This document shows, piece after piece, positions 7,122 to 15,025 of a stretch of DNA of 18,362 nt. The position numbers were made by a program, and so were the translations under genes. Origin of the DNA: G963674505 sp964575975 (GTDB lineage: Bacteria; Desulfobacterota; Desulfobacteria; Desulfobacterales; SKZT01); contig CAZNTU010000102.1 in NCBI GenBank assembly GCA_964575975.1, forward strand, positions 1-18,362. Direction: 5' to 3'. Under the pieces are notes generated by a model. That model ran no database searches, was not told the origin of the DNA, and saw only the letters and a list, made by a program, of their open reading frames with translations. The number at the start of each line of letters is the position of its first letter. Position 1 is the stretch's first letter.

Positions 7122-7730
7122 TTACATTTCCGGGAACGTTTTTTCCAGAAATTCCTTGATTTGGTCGTAGGACTCGGCGACCGGCAAATCCGGAAAATCC
7201 TCGACCACGTTCGCCGGAGGGCAAAACAAAACGCCCTTGTCCGCTTCCTTGATCATACTGATGTCGTTGTACGAATCGCCCATGGCGACGATCTTGTAAT
7301 CAAGGGTTTTCAGGGCCTGGACGGTCTTTTTCTTTCCGTCCGTCTGGCGAAGCCTGTAGCCCGTGACGGAATTGTCGGAACCGATTTCGAGGGTATTGCA
7401 AAACAGAGTCGGATACCCCAGCTTTTTCATCAGGGGGCCGGCGAATTGGACGAAAGTGTCGGACACTACGACGACCTGGGTTCGCTCTCGCATCCAGTCC
7501 AGGAAGTCCAGCGCGCCGGGAAGCGGGTCCATGACGGCGATCACCCCTTGGATGTCTTTTAGTTTGAGATTGTTTTCCTTCAAAATGGCCAGGCGTTTTT
7601 TCATGAGAACGTCGTAGTCGGAAATGTCCCTTGTCGTGAGTTTAAGCTCCTCGATGCCGGTTTTTTTCGCTACGTTGATCCAGATTTCCGGAACAAGCAC
7701 GCCCTCCAAGTCCGAACAGACTATATGCAT
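7122..7730 (-). CDS. thrH: Phosphoserine phosphatase / homoserine phosphotransferase ThrH
   Basis: A 202-residue HAD-superfamily enzyme closely resembling what I recall of Pseudomonas ThrH (about 205 aa). It begins with MHIVCSDLEGVLVPEIWI, where D7 is the nucleophile and the DLEG form of the DxD motif is typical of ThrH. TTRDISDYDVLM follows, then motif II VVVSDTF and motif III/IV AMGDSYND. ThrH dephosphorylates phosphoserine and can pass the phosphate to homoserine. It sits 20 bases after hom, with GGAG 8-9 bases before ATG. No thrB-type homoserine kinase is in the window. The inference is that it supplies O-phosphohomoserine for threonine synthesis. A plain serine-branch phosphatase role cannot be excluded. 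Confidence 0.93.
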   Translation of the reverse strand: MHIVCSDLEGVLVPEIWINVAKKTGIEELKLTTRDISDYDVLMKKRLAILKENNLKLKDIQGVIAVMDPLPGALDFLDWMRERTQVVVVSDTFVQFAGPLMKKLGYPTLFCNTLEIGSDNSVTGYRLRQTDGKKKTVQALKTLDYKIVAMGDSYNDISMIKEADKGVLFCPPANVVEDFPDLPVAESYDQIKEFLEKTFPEM

Positions 7731-7750
7731 AGGTTTTCTCCGTGGATTTT

Positions 7751-9067
7751 TTAGTCTTCCTCGTTTTCGTCCTCGATTCGAATCAGGACGGGTTTCCGGC
7801 TGATGACGTTCAGTTTGGCGATCGACGAAAGCGCTTGTTGCACCGAGGCCTCGACGGCCTTGTGAGTCAACATGACGATCGGTACCGATCCGTTTTGCTT
7901 TCTCCCTTTCTGCTGCACGGATTTGATGCTGATACCGTGGTCTCCCAAGATTCCCGATATTTTGGACAACACGCCCGGCTGGTCCAGGGCGGAAAACCTT
8001 ATGTAATAATGCGTGGAAATCCGCTCCATGGGAATCACGGGAATTTGCCCGATGTTTTCGGGCTGGTAGGACAACAGGGGGACCCGTCTCTTGACTCCTA
8101 GCAAAAGGTTTCTGGCGATATCGACGGTGTCGCTTATGGCTGCGCTCGCGGTGGGCATCATGCCCGCCCCCCTTCCCGACACGAGAATGTCCCCCGCGGC
8201 GTCCCCCGTGACTGTAATGGCGTTCAACGACCCTTTAACGCTGGAAAGAATGTTTCCCTTGTTTATCATGGTTGGATGCACCCTGGCCTCCACTTCGCCG
8301 TCCTTGATTTTTCCGATCGCGAGAAGCTTGATGCAATATCCGAATTCGTCGGCCAGCCGAATATCCATGGGGGTTATCTTCGTAATGCCCTCGATGAACA
8401 CATCCGCGAGATTCATTCCCGTTCCGTAGGCGAGGGAGGTCAAAATAGCCAGTTTGTGCGCCGTGTCGAATCCTTCCACGTCCATGGTGGGATCCGCCTC
8501 GGCGAACCCGTTCGCCTGCGCCTCCGCCAAGGCCGATTCGAACGACATGCCTTCCTCCGAAATCTTGGTCAGGATATAATTGCAGGTTCCGTTCAAAATG
8601 CCGGTCATGGAAGCGATACGGTTTCCCACGAGGGCTTCGCGCAAAATCTTGACAATGGGCATGCATCCGCCCACGCTGGGCTCGAACGAAAGATCGACGC
8701 CGCACTCGTCGGCCTTTCGAAACAGCTTCCGTCCCAAATTCGCCAGCAGGGCCTTGTTGGCGGTGACCACATGCTTGCCGTTTTCCATCGCCTTTAAAAT
8801 AAGATCTTTGGCGATCGTCTGCCCCCCGATCATCTCCAGCACGATTTGGATTTCCGGATCGTTTACCACCCGGAAAGCATCCGTCGTGAAGACGCCCTCG
8901 CCCGGCGGCAAAATTTTCGCCTTGCTTTCGTCGATGTCCGCCGCGAGTCTCAAAATCAAATCCGCGCCCAACCTGGAGGAGAGCAGATCCCGATTCTGGA
9001 TCAGCAGTCGAGCGACCCCCTCCCCCACCGTTCCCATTCCCAACAATCCGACATTTATTTCCGTCAT
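7751..9067 (-). CDS. hom: Homoserine dehydrogenase, ACT-domain type
   Basis: A 438-residue monofunctional enzyme of the usual bacterial length. The N-terminus has the NAD(P) fold GLLGMGTVGEGVA (8-20), followed by VVTANKALLA. The catalytic domain has GILNGTCNYILT, ANGFAEADPTMDVEGFDTAHK (with the conserved Glu, Asp and Lys) and SGRGAGMMPTASA. A C-terminal ACT domain (about 350-425: THYYIRFSALDQPGVLSKIS) suggests feedback control, probably by threonine. It reduces aspartate semialdehyde to homoserine, the branch point to threonine and methionine. GGGAG lies 7 bases before ATG. It is flanked by alaC upstream (84-base gap) and thrH downstream (20-base gap) on the same strand, which supports a threonine-related operon. 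Confidence 0.97.
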   Translation of the reverse strand: MTEINVGLLGMGTVGEGVARLLIQNRDLLSSRLGADLILRLAADIDESKAKILPPGEGVFTTDAFRVVNDPEIQIVLEMIGGQTIAKDLILKAMENGKHVVTANKALLANLGRKLFRKADECGVDLSFEPSVGGCMPIVKILREALVGNRIASMTGILNGTCNYILTKISEEGMSFESALAEAQANGFAEADPTMDVEGFDTAHKLAILTSLAYGTGMNLADVFIEGITKITPMDIRLADEFGYCIKLLAIGKIKDGEVEARVHPTMINKGNILSSVKGSLNAITVTGDAAGDILVSGRGAGMMPTASAAISDTVDIARNLLLGVKRRVPLLSYQPENIGQIPVIPMERISTHYYIRFSALDQPGVLSKISGILGDHGISIKSVQQKGRKQNGSVPIVMLTHKAVEASVQQALSSIAKLNVISRKPVLIRIEDENEED

Positions 9068-9150
9068 CCACGGACTCCCGTCAAAGATGTAAAAAGTTGA
9101 AAACCATCATGGCTCGCCCCCTGCCCCCGAACCGCCGAACTCCGAACCTC
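9068..9150. repeat. Short alaC-hom spacer with repeated CCGAAC words
   Basis: The 83-base spacer holds three CCGAAC words (from 9127, 9135 and 9142, spaced 8 and 7 bases) in a C-rich, simple-sequence context. It resembles the other repeat-bearing spacers of this window, though this is the weakest example. It also contains the ribosome site of hom. Confidence 0.35.
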
Positions 9151-10320
9151 TCATCCCATAACCTTCCGTATTCCCCTGACCGCTTGGTTGATCCGCTGGT
9201 TGTTCTCGATCAGGGCGAAACGAACGTAGTCGTCTCCGTAATTTCCGAATCCCAGGCCCGGAGAGACCGCCACTTGGGCCTCCTTGATCAGGAACTTGGA
9301 GAATTCCACCGATTTCATGTGCGCGAACTTCTCGGGTATTTTGCCCCAAACGAACATCGTGCCCTTTGGAGGCTCGATATGCCATCCCACTCGTTCCAGC
9401 CCCGAAATCAGGGCGTCCCTGCGGGTCCTGTACGTGTCGCAAATTTCTTCCACGCAGTTTTGGGGGCCGTTTAGAGCGATAATGGACGCGATCTGGATCG
9501 GCTGGAAAATCCCGTAGTCCAAGTAGCTCTTGATTCGGCTCAAGGCGAATATGGTCTCCTTGTTTCCGACGCAGAATCCGACTCTCCATCCGGGCATGTT
9601 GTAGCTTTTCGAAAGGGAAAAGAACTCCACCCCCACGTCCTTCGCGCCCTTGGCCTGGAGGAAGCTGGGGGCCGTGTAGCCGTCGAACGTAAGGTCGGCG
9701 TAGGCCAAATCGTGGATCACCATGATATCGTGCTCCTTGGCGTAGTCCACGATCTTTTCGAAAAAGTCAAGCTCCACCACTTCGGTGGTGGGATTGTGGG
9801 GATAGGATATGATCAGCACCTTCGGCTTGGGCCAGGTCTGTCGGGTGGCCGCCATCAGGTTTTCGAAAAAGTCGTGCTCCGGTCCCACGGGGATTCCGCG
9901 CACGTCCCCGCCTGCGATGATCGCCGAAAAAGGATGTATGGGATACGTGGGGTTGGGCGTGAACACGACGTCGCCGGGCCGAATGGTGACAAGGATCAGA
10001 TGGCTCATGCCCTCCTTGACTCCGATGGTGACGATCGCTTCCGTTTCGGGGTCGATGTCCACGTCGAAACGACGCTTGTACCAGTCCGAAATGGCAAATC
10101 TCAGCTTGGTTATGCCCCTGGACGCCGAATAGCGATGGTTGTGGGATTTTCGCGCGGCCTCGACAAGTTTCTCCACGATATGGTCGGGCGTGGCCAAGTC
10201 CGGGTTTCCCATCCCCAGATCGACGATGTCCACCCCCGCTCTTCTGGCTTCCATCTTGATTTCGTTCACGGTCGCGAAAACGTACGGCGGCAGGCGGTCC
10301 AGCCTCGAGAATTGTGTCAT
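9151..10320 (-). CDS. alaC: PLP-dependent aminotransferase, alanine transaminase AlaC-like
   Basis: A 389-residue class I/II (fold type I) aminotransferase. Visible cofactor residues are N176 in SYPHNPTTE, D204 and Y207 in IHDLAYADL, the Schiff-base lysine K238 in SLSKSYNMPGWRVGF, and the C-terminal Arg in YVRFALIEN. The N-terminal RLPPYVFATVNEIK and the LGMGNPDLATP segment match the AlaC (YfdZ) group, which makes alanine from pyruvate and glutamate. Close relatives include LL-diaminopimelate and methionine/aspartate aminotransferases, so the amino acid is not certain. GAGGTGA lies 4 bases before ATG. It is the first gene of the minus-strand alaC-hom-thrH series and diverges from purM. Confidence 0.88.
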   Translation of the reverse strand: MTQFSRLDRLPPYVFATVNEIKMEARRAGVDIVDLGMGNPDLATPDHIVEKLVEAARKSHNHRYSASRGITKLRFAISDWYKRRFDVDIDPETEAIVTIGVKEGMSHLILVTIRPGDVVFTPNPTYPIHPFSAIIAGGDVRGIPVGPEHDFFENLMAATRQTWPKPKVLIISYPHNPTTEVVELDFFEKIVDYAKEHDIMVIHDLAYADLTFDGYTAPSFLQAKGAKDVGVEFFSLSKSYNMPGWRVGFCVGNKETIFALSRIKSYLDYGIFQPIQIASIIALNGPQNCVEEICDTYRTRRDALISGLERVGWHIEPPKGTMFVWGKIPEKFAHMKSVEFSKFLIKEAQVAVSPGLGFGNYGDDYVRFALIENNQRINQAVRGIRKVMG

Positions 10321-10503
10321 GCGTCACCTCTTTCGAAAAAAAAAGAATAAATCGTTCCAAAACAGAATTAAATTCATTACAATAGGATGAATTGGATGTC
10401 AAAAAGATTGTTTTGACTTTTGAACGGAATCGTTCTAATTCGTTCTTGTCGGTTTCAATTCGCTTGAGATAAAAGGAGATTGTCGCTTTATGGGGGAAAG
10501 AAA
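10321..10503. promoter_or_regulatory. Divergent alaC/purM control region with a GAACG-CGTTC palindrome
   Basis: This AT-rich spacer must hold the start signals of both divergent genes. Toward purM, TTGACT (10413-10418) is followed by TCTAAT (10434-10439) at a short 15-base spacing, a possible sigma-70 promoter. Between and overlapping them lies GAACGGAATCGTTC (10422-10435), with 5-bp perfect arms, and CGTTCT repeats 10 bases later at 10441. The palindrome overlaps the putative promoter, as an operator would. No regulator can be named. The alaC promoter is not clear. Confidence 0.4.
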
Positions 10504-10507
10504 ATGA
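10490..10507 (+). promoter_or_regulatory. Possible five-codon leader ORF overlapping the purM start
   Basis: ATG 10490 opens a reading frame of five codons (MGERK) whose TGA (10505-10507) overlaps the purM ATG (10504-10506). A good Shine-Dalgarno, AAAAGGAG (10471-10478), lies 11 bases before this ATG, whereas purM itself relies on the G-rich GGGGGA inside the mini-ORF. The arrangement could couple purM translation to the mini-ORF. It is small enough to be chance. Confidence 0.3.
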
Positions 10508-11547
10508 GCAAACCGCTGACATACGCCGACGCGGGCGTGGACATCGACAAAGCCAACGATTTTGTCGAAAGGATCAAGCAGATCGTTAAAAAGACGCCAA
10601 GAGCCGGCGTCATGGGCGAAATCGGAGGATTCGGCGGCCTGTTCTCGTTGAACAAGGAACTGTACAAGAACCCCGTGCTGGTCAGTTCCACCGACGGTGT
10701 CGGGACGAAGCTGAAAATCGCTTTCATGATGGACAGGCACGACACGGTGGGCATCGACCTGGTTGCCATGTGCGTCAACGACGTGGCGGTGCAGGGCGCG
10801 AAACCGTTGTTTTTCCTGGATTATCTATCCATCGGGAAATTGGATACGAAAAAGGCGGTCGACATTGTCGGCGGCATAGCCGAAGGCTGCCGGCAGGCGA
10901 ACTGCGCGCTGATCGGGGGGGAAACCGCCGAAATGCCGGACATGTACGCTCCGGGCGAGTACGATTTGGCGGGCTTTGCCGTGGGATGCGTCGACAACGA
11001 CAAAATCGTCGACGGCTCCGAAATCGGCGTGGGGCACGCCTTGGTCGGCATCGGTTCCAGCGGCGTCCACAGCAACGGCTATTCGCTTGCAAGAAAAATA
11101 TGTTTCGACGTCCTGAAAATGAAGATCGACGACTATGTCCCCGAACTCGGACGCACGATCGGAGAAGAACTTCTCGCCCCCACTCGGATCTATTCCGAAA
11201 CCATCCGCCGCCTCCTTAGAGATCTTCCCATCCACGGACTCTCCCACATTACCGGCGGAGGCATCGTCGACAACCTTCCGAGAATTCTTCCGGACGCCTG
11301 CGAAGCTGTCATTCGATCGGGAAGTTGGGAAATACCGCCCATTTTCAAGCTTCTCCAGGACGCGGGTTCCGTCTCGGACCAGGAAATGCGCCGCACGTTC
11401 AACAACGGAATCGGCATGATCGCCGCAGTCCCGGAAAGCGCGGCGGACGAGGTCGTCGAAAGGTTGAACGCGATGGAGGAAAAAGGCTTTATAATCGGCG
11501 AAATTGTCGAAAAAAAGGAAAAAGGTCCCAGAGTCAAATGGGTATAG
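10504..11547 (+). CDS. purM: Phosphoribosylformylglycinamidine cyclo-ligase (AIR synthetase)
   Basis: A 347-residue protein of normal PurM length (345 in E. coli). Family segments are LTYADAGVDIDKAN at the N-terminus, VSSTDGVGTKL, VDLVAMCVNDVAVQGA, LIGGETAEMPDMYAPGEYD, the GSSGVHSNGYSLAR loop and HITGGGIVDNLPR. It closes the imidazole ring of FGAM with ATP to give AIR in purine synthesis, in the cytosol. I chose ATG 10504, preceded by GGGGGA 7 bases upstream. An in-frame TTG at 10480 would add eight unconserved residues. The usual partner purN is not adjacent: a 51-codon ORF and a membrane glycan enzyme follow instead. Confidence 0.96.
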   Translation: MSKPLTYADAGVDIDKANDFVERIKQIVKKTPRAGVMGEIGGFGGLFSLNKELYKNPVLVSSTDGVGTKLKIAFMMDRHDTVGIDLVAMCVNDVAVQGAKPLFFLDYLSIGKLDTKKAVDIVGGIAEGCRQANCALIGGETAEMPDMYAPGEYDLAGFAVGCVDNDKIVDGSEIGVGHALVGIGSSGVHSNGYSLARKICFDVLKMKIDDYVPELGRTIGEELLAPTRIYSETIRRLLRDLPIHGLSHITGGGIVDNLPRILPDACEAVIRSGSWEIPPIFKLLQDAGSVSDQEMRRTFNNGIGMIAAVPESAADEVVERLNAMEEKGFIIGEIVEKKEKGPRVKWV

Positions 11548-11550
11548 GCC

Positions 11551-11706
11551 ATGGCGAGATCGAAAGCGGAAAACGCCAAACGGGTTGAAAACGAGATTCG
11601 TCCTTCCGAAAACATCACCATAATCGCCAAAATATTCAAACCGGTCGCAAGGATTTTCGGCTGGATCGCGAGGGGTTCGGAAAAGCAGCCCGCGTGCCGG
11701 TCGTGA
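11551..11706 (+). CDS. Small basic hypothetical protein (51 aa)
   Basis: An ATG three bases after the purM stop opens 51 codons. The predicted protein is basic (MARSKAENAKRVENEIRP at the start), with a mildly hydrophobic, amphipathic middle (IIAKIFKPVARIFGWIARG) and a Cys near the end (QPACRS). The Shine-Dalgarno is weak. I do not recognise a family. Its tight spacing to purM and its lack of the low-complexity look of shadow frames make a real small gene possible. The amphipathic helix could bind membrane, and the next gene is a membrane protein. It could also be a chance frame. Confidence 0.4.
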   Translation: MARSKAENAKRVENEIRPSENITIIAKIFKPVARIFGWIARGSEKQPACRS

Positions 11707-11751
11707 GCCGTGAAACCGGGAAGCACCCGTGGGGTGTGAATAAACGATAAA

Positions 11752-13608
11752 ATGGAATTTTTACCGGCATTCGGCGCGCTTTTCCTGTGCCTTGCACTGA
11801 CTCCCCTAGTGCGGGCCAACGCCCTCAAAAGAGGATGGGTGGCGTATCCTAGGAAAGAGCGCTGGCACAAAGAACCGACCGCTTTGACGGGAGGGGCGGC
11901 CATATATTTGGCATCCGCCCTGCCCCTCTTGTATTTCGCGGATTTCGGGAGCATAAAGCCGCATTTGGTCATTGGAAGCGCGAATCAAAGCCTTCCCGAC
12001 CTGACAGCGGTCATGTTCGTCGGAACGACACTGATTTTCATCCTCGGACTGATGGACGACTTCATCGGAATCAAGCCGCAAACCAAACTTGTCGGGCAAA
12101 TTTTGGTGGCCTCGGTGATCACCTTCCTGGGATTTCGGCTGCATTGGTTCGTGTCTTTGACCGTGGACACCATGGTGACCATCTTCTGGATCGTCGGAAT
12201 CACGAACGCGTTCAATCTCATAGACAACATGGACGGTCTTTGCGCGGGCGTTGGCTTCATAGCGTCGGCTTATCTCGCGCTCCTGTTCCGAGGGATCGAC
12301 AACGAGGCGTTCATGATCGCCCTGGTTCTGGCCGGGGCCATGGGCGGGTTTCTGGCCTACAACTTCACCCCGGCCTCGATCTTCATGGGCGACAGCGGAA
12401 GCCTGCTGATCGGCTTCGCCATGTCCACGCTGTGCCTTTTCTTCGCTGGAGAACGGGCCGCGAACGGATTGTCAAGATACGCGGTCCCCGTGCTGCTCCT
12501 TATGGTCCCTGTTTTGGACACTACCATGGTGACTCTCATTAGACTTTTGAGCGGCCGAAAGGCGTCCGTCGGAGGAAAAGACCATACGTCGCACCGACTG
12601 GTGCTGATCGGGTTTTCGGAAAGGGGCGCCGTGCTTTTCCTGTACGGAGTCGGAGCCATTTCCGGCTTCTCGGCCATGTTCGTCAGCCTGAACGACGCGT
12701 TCACTTCTCCGACCGTAATCATACCCTTGACGGTGGCCATATTTCTGACGGGCGCGTATCTCTCCCAGATCAGGGTATACCCCGAGAAGGAATTTTGTCT
12801 TCTTAGGGGAAAGCCTTACACGCCGATTCTGATGGAACTTACATTTAAAAAACAGATCCTCCTGGTGCTGATGGATTGCGGGCTTATCGCTTTCGCGTAC
12901 TATCTTTCCTATCGGCTGAAATTCGACTCCCGCACCTTTCCCGTATATTTCAACGTGTTTTTGAAAACTCTTCCGGCAGTCATCGCCCTGAAGTTCATGG
13001 CGTTCTTCGTCGCGGGCATTTATCGGGGGATATGGAGGTATCTGAGCGCCAACGACGTGTTCGTCTACTTGAAAGCCTCGCTTCTGGCGACGGTTTTGAT
13101 TTTTGCCGCCGTGACGTACATCTATCGGTTCGAAGACTTTTCCCAAGGCATATTCCTGATCGATTTTCTTCTTACGACCGGACTGTTGCTGGGTACTCGA
13201 GGTTCTTTCAGAATATATCTGGACGCCATGAAAAGAAGGACCGTTTCGGGCGAACCGGTGATCATATACGGGGCGGGCCAAGGCGGAGAGATTCTTTTAA
13301 GGGAAATTCTGAACAACCAAAGCCTTCGGATTTCGCCCGTGGGATTCGTCGACGACGACACGTTGAAAACGGGCAAGAAACTTCTGGGGTACCCCGTGCT
13401 GGGAACGTTCAACGACCTCGAGCGGCTTTGCGAAAGACACGGCGCAACCGGCATCTTGAAATCGTTCAACCACAAGGATTCCAAAAAGCAAAAAGAGATC
13501 GTCGAGTTTTGCAGGAAACGCAATATATATTTGAAGCAGTTCGCCATTCAATTGACCGACGTGGTCGAGGAAGCGGCGGAGGCGACGGAAAAAAAGGCGA
13601 GTCGATGA
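11752..13608 (+). CDS. Fusion of WecA-like glycosyl-1-phosphate transferase and truncated PglF/CapD-like domain
   Basis: A 618-residue membrane protein in two parts. Residues 1 to about 345 are a GT4/MraY-WecA-type phosphotransferase with about ten membrane segments and the family motifs LGLMDDF (D102/D103), NAFNLIDNMDG (152-162), FMGDSGS (211-217) and HTSHRL (278-283). It should load a sugar-1-phosphate onto undecaprenyl phosphate at the inner membrane. Residues about 365-618 resemble the N-terminal half of PglF/CapD/FlaA1-type nucleotide-sugar dehydratases: four membrane helices, GIYRGIWRYLS, then a Rossmann unit with IIYGAGQGGE (505-513) and VGFVDDD (530-536). The protein ends there, so the catalytic SDR domain with its YxxxK motif is absent. 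The second half may bind a nucleotide or sugar as a regulator. No Shine-Dalgarno is evident, and the TGA overlaps the tsaD start (ATGA). Confidence 0.88.
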   Translation: MEFLPAFGALFLCLALTPLVRANALKRGWVAYPRKERWHKEPTALTGGAAIYLASALPLLYFADFGSIKPHLVIGSANQSLPDLTAVMFVGTTLIFILGLMDDFIGIKPQTKLVGQILVASVITFLGFRLHWFVSLTVDTMVTIFWIVGITNAFNLIDNMDGLCAGVGFIASAYLALLFRGIDNEAFMIALVLAGAMGGFLAYNFTPASIFMGDSGSLLIGFAMSTLCLFFAGERAANGLSRYAVPVLLLMVPVLDTTMVTLIRLLSGRKASVGGKDHTSHRLVLIGFSERGAVLFLYGVGAISGFSAMFVSLNDAFTSPTVIIPLTVAIFLTGAYLSQIRVYPEKEFCLLRGKPYTPILMELTFKKQILLVLMDCGLIAFAYYLSYRLKFDSRTFPVYFNVFLKTLPAVIALKFMAFFVAGIYRGIWRYLSANDVFVYLKASLLATVLIFAAVTYIYRFEDFSQGIFLIDFLLTTGLLLGTRGSFRIYLDAMKRRTVSGEPVIIYGAGQGGEILLREILNNQSLRISPVGFVDDDTLKTGKKLLGYPVLGTFNDLERLCERHGATGILKSFNHKDSKKQKEIVEFCRKRNIYLKQFAIQLTDVVEEAAEATEKKASR

Positions 13609-14639
13609 TAGTTTTAGGTATAGAGAGCAGTTGCGACGAGACTGCCGCGGCGGTCGTGGAAGATGGAAACCGGATACTTTCCTCGGTCGTGGCATCGCAG
13701 ATAGACGTTCACGGCAGGTACGGAGGAGTGGTGCCGGAGCTGGCGTCTCGAAAACACATGGAGGCGATCGTTCCCGTGGTTGACGAAGCCGTCGCCGAAG
13801 CGGGTCTGAAAAAGAACGACATAGACGCGGTCGCTGCCACGCAAGGTCCGGGACTCGTAGGCGCCCTTCTGGTGGGCTTTTCCTTCGCCAAATCGTTCGC
13901 GTACTCCCTGGGAAAACCTTGGATAGGCGTCAACCACCTGGAAGCCCATCTCAATTCCGTGTTTCTGGAGCCAACCCCTCCCTCGTTTCCGTTCGCGTCT
14001 CTTCTGGTTTCCGGGGGACATACGGCCGTTTACGACGTGAAATCCCACACGGAAGCGTCTCTGTTGGGACAAACCCGGGACGACGCCGCCGGGGAGGCTT
14101 TCGACAAGGTGGCCAAGATGCTGGGGCTGGGATACCCCGGCGGAGTCGCGATCGACCACTTGTCGCGAAAAGGGAACCGGGGATGGATCAACTTTCCCAG
14201 GGCGTTCCTTGACAAGGACGGCTACGATTTTTCCTTCAGCGGCATAAAAACCGCCGTCAATCGATATATCCAGACCCACCCGGACGACTATGCAAACCAG
14301 ATTCCCGACATCGTCGCCAGTTTCCAAGAGGCCGTCGTCGAGGTACTATGTTTCAAGCTTTTCCAAGCGGCCAAGGCCAGGCGCTATTCCCGCGTCTCCA
14401 TCGTAGGCGGGGCCGCGGCAAACAGCAGGCTCAGGGAAATGGTCCGCCTGGAAGCCGAACGAGAGGGCATGTCGGTTCACATTCCGTCGCTGTCCCTCTG
14501 CGGAGACAACGCGGCCATGGTTGCCGCGGCAGGATACCACAGGCTTTCGGCGGGGGAAACCATGCCGTTGGACGCGGATGTGTATTCGCGGGCAACCATG
14601 CCGGTCGCATATTCGACAGCAAACGGAAATTCCCAGTAG
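13605..14639 (+). CDS. tsaD: tRNA N6-threonylcarbamoyladenosine transferase TsaD
   Basis: A 344-residue protein of the Kae1/TsaD (YgjD) family, with ASKHA fold. It begins MIVLGIESSCDETAAAVVED. The metal-binding histidines H111 and H115 sit in VNHLEAH, and further family segments are VPELASRKHMEAI, ATQGPGLVGALLVG, LLVSGGHTA, DDAAGEAFDKVAKMLGLGYPGG, FSFSGIKTAV and SLCGDNAAM. With TsaB and TsaE it transfers threonylcarbamoyl to A37 of ANN-reading tRNAs. ATG 13605 overlaps the preceding TGA by ATGA, so it is probably translationally coupled to the glycan-enzyme gene. AAAGGCGAG upstream is a fair ribosome site. It converges with the next gene, with 11 bases between their stops. Confidence 0.97.
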   Translation: MIVLGIESSCDETAAAVVEDGNRILSSVVASQIDVHGRYGGVVPELASRKHMEAIVPVVDEAVAEAGLKKNDIDAVAATQGPGLVGALLVGFSFAKSFAYSLGKPWIGVNHLEAHLNSVFLEPTPPSFPFASLLVSGGHTAVYDVKSHTEASLLGQTRDDAAGEAFDKVAKMLGLGYPGGVAIDHLSRKGNRGWINFPRAFLDKDGYDFSFSGIKTAVNRYIQTHPDDYANQIPDIVASFQEAVVEVLCFKLFQAAKARRYSRVSIVGGAAANSRLREMVRLEAEREGMSVHIPSLSLCGDNAAMVAAAGYHRLSAGETMPLDADVYSRATMPVAYSTANGNSQ

Positions 14640-14650
14640 AATGTCCCGTT

Positions 14651-15025
14651 TCACTTGACGATTTTCAAGAGATTGGCATCCTGGAGTTTTTTCCAAAGCG
14701 CCCAGATGACGACCATGACGGGTTCGTCGGTTGACAGTTTGTTGTCTTTGGCGAATTTCCTGCAATCGTCTATCAACGGGTCGTTTCCCCACAGCCTGAA
14801 ATCGCTTCGGATAAAAATACCGATCGTCGGAAGAAGTTTCGGCAGATCTTTTTCATCCATGTTGACGATCCTCGTCTTTTCGCTGCGAGTCAATACGGGC
14901 ATGAGTTTTGCCAGAGCCTCGTCTATATTCTTTGGAAAAACAATGAAAAAATTGTCCACGACAGCTCTCCTTCCCTTGCCGCAATCTTGAATGTTCATAT
15001 TGGTCGAAGGAGTCGGTTTCGACAT
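14651..15025 (-). CDS. DUF6794-like hypothetical protein
   Basis: A minus-strand protein of about 124 residues. The core IVFPKNIDEALAKLMPVL, KTRIVNMDEKDLPKL, IGIFIRSDFRLWGNDPLI and MVVIWALWKKLQ resembles the DUF6794 pattern as I recall it (a leading 'P-x-hydrophobic-E-A' segment, 'M-x-E-x-D-L', then 'hydrophobic-G-x-x-I-R-x-x-F-x-L-W'). The function of that domain is not known to me. The start is uncertain. ATG 15025 has GGAGG 14 bases upstream, an in-frame TTG at 15037 has it too close, and ATG 14998 begins nearer the conserved part. No signal peptide is seen. It stands alone between tsaD (convergent) and the protease gene (divergent). Confidence 0.65.
   Translation of the reverse strand: MSKPTPSTNMNIQDCGKGRRAVVDNFFIVFPKNIDEALAKLMPVLTRSEKTRIVNMDEKDLPKLLPTIGIFIRSDFRLWGNDPLIDDCRKFAKDNKLSTDEPVMVVIWALWKKLQDANLLKIVK

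Noticed and set aside
12876..13604. An upstream in-frame extension of tsaD
   Set aside because: It is the wrong frame of the fused glycan enzyme. The tsaD family N-terminus begins exactly at ATG 13605.
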